DNA from: Pollenia angustigena
Lineage: Eukaryota > Arthropoda > Insecta > Diptera > Polleniidae
DNA length: 64,000 nt
Assembly: GCA_930367215.1 (NCBI GenBank)
Contig: OV884056.1
Location: 236,087,127 to 236,151,126 of the forward strand
Direction: 5' to 3'
Program-made: the position numbers and the translations under genes
Part shown: positions 59,369 to 64,000 of the stretch, in pieces
Layout: the number at the start of each line of letters is the position of its first letter
How positions within the stretch are numbered: the stretch's first letter is position 1
Notes under the pieces: model-generated
Told to the model about the DNA's origin: nothing
The model's database searches: none
The model's input: only the letters and a program-made list of their open reading frames with translations

Positions 59369-59990
59369 CAAAGATGCCCAAGGTAGTAGTATTGGTGAGA
59401 GTGACGAAATAACACTGGAAGAAAACAATTTGCTATTCATTTTATTTAGTCGTCAACGAGATTAAAAGTATATTTCTCAAACTAGAAGAATTCAGCTTAT
59501 TGCGTTTTTTTGAGTAAATATAATTCAAATCTGAAAATATTTGTTCGCAAAGATACGTTGAGGGAAATAAAGATAAATACTTCAATGAAATTTTCTTATA
59601 AATTTTAATTTGTTTTTCTTTTTCTTCCCCCTGCAAATATTTCATTTCTTTGTGAACATCTTCAAAATGTTTTTTAAAATTATATTTCTTAGTTTTTTTA
59701 AATGTCTTATGACAAATAAGACATTGCATGTCATCAAAAGCATTTTGTAACATAAAATACTTTTCGGCTGACGTCATTAATTTATCGCAATAATTTCAAT
59801 TTATGTGTTAACTGACAGCAGTCTCGATGACGATTAAACTGTAAAATAAGACACAGAAGTTCTGTAAGTGTAGTTTGTCTCTCCCACTCAACATGCTGAT
59901 TTCCTATTGGTTGATTGACGATCAAACAAAAGACCGTAAGTATACGAGTGAGTTTAATTTGCTGATATCAGCCACTACTGGGCATCTTTG
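59369..59990 (-). mobile_element. Internally deleted hAT element with intact short frame
   Basis: CAAAGATGCCCAAGGTAGTA and CCACTACTGGGCATCTTTG are its inverted ends, with the perfect 8-bp duplication TCCTAAAT (59361-59368, 59991-59998). It carries the 111-codon frame 59442-59777. It lies just 3' of cnc. Confidence 0.9.
59442..59777 (-). CDS. Truncated hAT transposase: BED-like finger fused to dimerisation tail
   Basis: The 111-residue product has two parts. Residues about 6-45 read YFMLQNAFDDMQCLICHKTF then KKYNFKKHFEDVH, a C-x2-C...H-x4-H zinc finger of the BED type found at the N-terminus of hAT transposases. Residues about 68-110 read LSLFPSTYLCEQIFSDLNYI then SKKRNKLNSSSLRNILLI, the C-terminal block (F-x-S-T-Y-x-C-E-x-x-F-S). 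The DDE catalytic middle is missing, and the join is in frame with no stop. The product, if made, could bind the TIRs and dimerise but not cut DNA, like a repressor. Expression is unknown. Confidence 0.65.
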   Translation of the reverse strand: MTSAEKYFMLQNAFDDMQCLICHKTFKKTKKYNFKKHFEDVHKEMKYLQGEEKEKQIKIYKKISLKYLSLFPSTYLCEQIFSDLNYIYSKKRNKLNSSSLRNILLISLTTK

Positions 59991-60503
59991 TCCTAAATAT
60001 TTAAATGCTTTACAGATTTTCCTCTCTTAGGGATTCAGAGAAGGAGAAATCTGTAAACGCAACTACCTTTCAATGACTCCACGGAGTAATTGAAAGTGGT
60101 TGTAGATTGGGAAAATTAAAAGAGATTGTGAGGGTGAATCTGTGGAAGACAGTGAAGCTCACGATATTGCTTACCTTGGGTGTAGGTTACTGTTCCAGTG
60201 ATAACACTTCAACTTTAGGTTTCAATTCAAATTTTATGTATTTAGTAACAATTCATCAAATTTAATTTTGTATTTCACGGTAGTTTAAGCAAAAAGGTTA
60301 TCAAAAGTGTAAGTATGAGTTTAAAAATTTAATAAGAAAATTTAGTATTGATAGTTAAGTATATTTGGCCGAGTTATTGAGTGTTAGGATTGATTGCAGG
60401 ATGGCAAGTGACCAAAGACACGACCTTTCAACCTTATTCAACCTTTTGTGGTTTACCCAACAGAGGGTGGATAAGTTTGTAGCGCAGGTCGGATAACTAC
60501 TAC

Positions 60504-60881
60504 TACCCTGCAAATAAAATTGGACCACCTGATCTATTTTGATAAAATGGACTACTCCATGGACTGGTCCGATGTAATGCAAGCATGGACCATGTCAATG
60601 TTAAAAAGTGTTTGTAGTGAGACGACATGTCTTCGTTTTTAAACGACATGCTTTCGTTTTTAAACGACTTCAAAACTAATCCTCTTGTGTACACCATAGA
60701 GTAGTTTTAAAACTACTCCTTAGTGGTCCAAAGGTGGGTTATATGGTCCTCTACTAGGACATCGTAATGTTAAATAGACCAGGTTTTTTCCATACGTTTG
60801 GGTTAGTTTTGGACTAGTCCTGGTCCCTTGTGGACTACTCTTTACATGCGTGTTTGGACTGGTCCTACTATTTGCAGGGTA
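60504..60881 (+). mobile_element. TACCCTGCAAATA element, third copy
   Basis: TACCCTGCAAATAAAATTGG and the complement ending TATTTGCAGGGTA bound 378 bp. It is collinear with 54750-55128, and direct ACGACATG(T/C)(C/T)TTCGTTTTTAA repeats lie inside. The flanking 59999-60503 shows nothing I can identify. Confidence 0.8.
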
Positions 60882-61308
60882 GTTGTGTAGCACACATACA
60901 TACATAAGATTATTCTTCACTCATGCTGTGCTCTCAATAATAAGTATAAGAAATACCGCTCAATTATCATACATAACTCTCAATACCCTGCCAAATAATA
61001 CTCAATGGATTTCAACTTTATAAAGCTGATATCCCAGTAAACAATTCAAAAAAAGATTAACAATTACAATAGCAAATGAACTATCAACTCTAATCAACTT
61101 CAATTTTTAAACAATAAAAATAAGACCCATCAATAAACATCAAGTGTGTACAATGTAAATTGTACACAAATACATAAGTACATACATACATAAATACAAA
61201 CTATATGAGCGTGCTATTCTGAAATCCCCGAAAAAGCATTATAGTTCAGAATAGTTTTTAAGTAGAGAAAACTTTGATGTCCGCCTAATTCTATTTAGAA
61301 AATATTTT

Positions 61309-62087
61309 ACATATGGGCATTTCCCCAGAATGGTCTACCAGGATGAAAAAATAAATTATTGATTATCATCGTCTTTTGTTGTTTATTATTATAAGAAAGT
61401 CTTTGTTCTTATAAAATAATGGTTTCATAGCATATCTCAGCTGTTTTACTTGAGGAAATTGGGCTGGAAACTGGAAACTTTTATATTTTTCTGTATTTTC
61501 TACTTCTAAAGACATTTTTATATACTTATTTTACATGCAAAAAATATGTTATGCTTACACTCGTTCTTCATAATGTCTCCATTACAATCAATTGTAAAAG
61601 GAGTATTCAGTTTTTTTGTTAAGGAAATTTGAAGACATTTATGGTAAAATGCATGGTGATAATAATAGAAAAACATATGGAAAAATCGTACGTTCGCGAT
61701 CCGTACGTTCGCGACCGGTACATAAGCCAATTAAACAAAAACCAAGAGAGTTATTTTATTTTGTAAATACTGGATGGACCCTACATTAAAACACTTTTAA
61801 AATAAATTAACCACTTTTGAAAATTCCGTTTCATTACGCAGATTTTTACATTTCACTACTGTCAGCCGAAGTTGACTTCTATTTTGTGTACGTTCGTGAC
61901 CACCCGTTTATAACTTTTATTATGAAAACTTAAAATCAATGAAATCCATCTTTTGCACTAAACATAGAGCTACCCAAATGCTATCGAATCGAAAAAAAAA
62001 TTGCTACAAAAAGTTTTGTTTTCTATATTATTTGTACATCAAAAGCGTACGAACGTACGTTCGTGACCCCAGGAAATGCCCATATGT
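61309..62087. mobile_element. ATATGGGCATTTCC element with GTACGTTCG repeats
   Basis: ACATATGGGCATTTCCCC and GGAAATGCCCATATGT are inverted ends shared with 24799-25788. Inside, CGTACGTTCGCGACC-type motifs recur at 61688-61722, about 61888 and 62050-62068. No transposase. Confidence 0.6.
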
Positions 62088-62477
62088 ATTTTTATTTTAA
62101 ATAATCCGGTAACTCCCACTGGAGAATTGGGCGCCAATTTTGAGAATATATATAACCTTATTTAAAATAGATATTAGCTCGTTGTTCGTAGATAAATAAA
62201 ATAAAAGTGATGCAAATAGTAGGGAATTTTCCCTTTTTGTAGGGATTTTTTCGGAAAATTTCAAGCGTAGGGAAAAGAGGACATATATATTATTTTAAGG
62301 CAATTGTAGGGAATTTTCAAAATATTTCATTATCCAAATTTTGTGTATAATTTGTATTTGAAAATTAAAATTATCAAAATAATCTTTGGGAATACAAAAT
62401 TTGCATTTAAAAAGATTTTAAAAGATTATTTATATATGTTATTCGTGCCCTTTGTTCCAACTTGGAACCATAGGAAT

Positions 62478-62480
<3 letters not shown>

Positions 62481-62542
<62 letters not shown>
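62481..62542. repeat. (TA)n microsatellite
   Basis: About 31 uninterrupted TA units. Open frames over it (poly Tyr-Ile) are artefacts. Confidence 0.95.
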
Positions 62543-62545
<3 letters not shown>

Positions 62546-62883
62546 GTGCTTAATTCCCAATTTTTATTATTGATAAAATCACTGAAATTTATTGTTGATG
62601 GAATAAGCTATTCCTCTGCGCATTTCACTGGTTGCTTAGGCCAGATCGTCAGGAAACTTCATCCATAAAGATTTTAGAAAAACAAAAGATATTAAACCAA
62701 ATAAAACTGTTAAACGTATAAGAATTATAAGCAACAGTTCTACTTGTACAATATCAAAGTTTAAACAAAAACATCAACAATAAACAGTGAGTTTATCTCA
62801 TCTTACATTTACTAATCTTACAAAAACTTAACTGGCAACATGCTTTTGCAAGTTGTTTTTGTTTCCATTTTGTTTTTCTTAAG

Positions 62884-63432
62884 CAGGGATGTCAGATGTG
62901 ACGATTTTACGTCATTTTGACGATTTTTTTCGCTGAATTTACCGAAATGACGATTGACGATTTTGAATGTAGAGTCACTTAGGTGTTGACGATTTAATCC
63001 CGTCAATAAATTTAGTTTAAACTTTAATCTTGCATCAAATTTTTAACACTTTAATCTGTCAAGTAAAGTTTTTTTCTTACCGAACGTTTCCACATGCAAG
63101 TAATTACTTGCAAGTAGTGTATACGTATTATCAACAAAAATTTGAGGAAACAGCCGATTGGCTGAATGAACAAAAATTGTGTGAATGTTAGTGAAAAAGT
63201 GTCAGTGTATTGAGTTTTTCGAACTTGCACTTGCATGTGGAAACGGGGGGTTAGTTAATATATGTATATAGAGGCGAATATATATTTATATCTACTAGCG
63301 GACTCGACGAACTTCGCATCGTCCCAATTTTAAGCCTTCAGACAAACTTTAGAGTAATAATACAACACAAATATTAAAATTTTTAATATGATTTATTTGA
63401 ATGGAATCAGTAGAGAGCGATTTGATGTACAA
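62884..63432 (-). mobile_element. Second copy of the hAT-Helitron composite (partial)
   Basis: On the minus strand this matches 42840-43216: CAGGGATGTCAGATGTGACG, AATCGTCA repeats, then (after a MITE, 63080-63250) AATATATATTCGCCTCTA, and the Helitron 3' end CTAG at 63295-63298 with TCAATTTT-type flank and the last helicase codons near 63410-63432. The Helitron/hAT junction is the same as at 42984. The far end was not located. Confidence 0.7.
63080..63250. mobile_element. Harbinger-like MITE, TTA duplication (copy 2)
   Basis: CCGAACGTTTCCACATGC and GCATGTGGAAACGGGGGG bound 171 bp, with TTA on both sides (63077-63079, 63251-63253). The sister block at about 43022 (AACTAAGAAAAAAC) is the empty site. 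It shares its core with 18202-18359. Confidence 0.88.
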
Positions 63433-63530
63433 AAATCTATAAATCACAAAATATATAAACTATCTTTAAACGCATAAAATTCGGCGTTTAAACTACCAAC
63501 ACAGACCATATGAATTTGATAAGATTATCG

Positions 63531-63795
63531 TAGTGCTGTCACATGTTATTTTTTTACCACATATAACACATGGGAGAATGATTTATCGTTGCTGAGTTTA
63601 AACTACATATAAATTCAAGTTTAGTTCAACTAAACCAGCGTTTAAACCATCAGTGGTTTATTAGCCATTATTGTATAAGTTTTTTTTTAGAAAAACTAAA
63701 AAACAACTAGTTAATATTAGTCAGGGCCATTTTTTGATGTTTTTTTATATTGGCAGGATGATTTTTCGAAAAAAAAAAATAATCTGACAGCACTA
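63531..63795. mobile_element. Possible MITE with TAGTGCTGTCA ends
   Basis: TAGTGCTGTCACATG and ATCTGACAGCACTA are inverted and 265 bp apart. No duplication was seen. The hAT assignment is only suggested by the end sequence. Confidence 0.4.
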
Positions 63796-63937
63796 TTTCA
63801 CTTGTTTGTTTTATTTGAGTACAATAACTGCCTGCTTTTAAAACACGAGTGCAAAACTCCTTCAAATTACTGCCTGCTTTTAGATCGCGAGCACAAAAGT
63901 GACTCGTTTAACTAATATTTAAAACAAAATTTACAAA

Positions 63938-64000
63938 TGTCCATTCCTTAAGGGGTTCCCATACAAAAAGTTTAATACAGACTATAAATATATTGAAGAA
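63938..64000 (+). repeat. Dispersed repeat A, start of a fourth copy
   Basis: AAGGGGTTCCCATACAAAAA followed by ACAGACTATAAATATATTGA matches the beginning of the copies at 20630 and 45060; it is cut by the window end. Confidence 0.5.

Noticed and set aside
62343..62573. Frame with a long Tyr-Ile repeat
   Set aside because: Translation of the (TA)n tract.
1..64000. CRISPR array, operons or bacterial features
   Set aside because: The repeats are transposon ends or microsatellites; the sequence is eukaryotic with introns.

Overview
The window looks like nuclear DNA of a higher fly, most likely a calyptrate such as a blowfly or house-fly relative. It is very AT-rich, eukaryotic and packed with dispersed repeats. 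The one host gene I recognise is the plus-strand bZIP gene cap-n-collar (cnc), the fly counterpart of the Nrf/NF-E2 family. Species assignment is inference; the identity of cnc rests on its CNC domain, its basic region and its Neh3-like C-terminus.

The cnc coding exons are 23499-23918, 23998-24094, 55273-56477 and 56856-57266. All splice sites are GT-AG and the frame is continuous. Starting at the ATG at 23505 they give a 708-residue product, the likely CncB-type form. Starting at the ATG at 55284 they give 534 residues, the likely CncA-type form. The first exon also opens in phase 0 behind an acceptor, so a longer CncC-type form would need exons 5' of this window; I found none inside it. The second intron is 31.2 kb and is mostly transposon debris. 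Near its 3' end, at 53072-53082, is a perfect NF-E2/antioxidant-response-type site next to a candidate initiator and splice donor, which suggests a CNC-responsive promoter for the short isoform. After the TGA stop at 57264 the same frame stays open for 68 His-rich, coding-like codons to a second TGA at 57471, a stop-readthrough candidate.

Everything else is mobile DNA. There are degenerate transposase or reverse-transcriptase genes: hAT at 2.4-4.7 kb, 12.6-12.9 kb and 39.1 kb, piggyBac at 9.4-10.1 kb, a LINE at 7.4-8.5 kb, and a Helitron helicase at 41.9-43.0 kb. There are also many short elements with terminal inverted repeats (TIRs). Several can be defined exactly from target-site duplications (TSDs) or from empty sites in sister copies within the window. 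They include a CAAGGCGAATTCA family with 8-bp TSDs (five clean copies), five pogo-like elements with TA TSDs, Harbinger-like MITEs with TTA/TAA TSDs, and hAT-like elements with 8-bp TSDs. Insertions are nested up to three deep. A 622-bp hAT derivative at 59369-59990 still has an open 111-codon frame joining a BED-type zinc finger to the C-terminal dimerisation segment.

Layout: 1-13.2 kb, transposon remnants; 13.2-15.8 kb, mostly unique sequence; 15.8-21.6 kb, nested repeats; 22.7-24.1 kb, candidate CncB leader and the first two coding exons; 24.1-55.3 kb, giant intron; 55.3-57.5 kb, last two exons and the readthrough frame; 57.5-59.3 kb, 3' UTR; 59.4-64 kb, further transposons.
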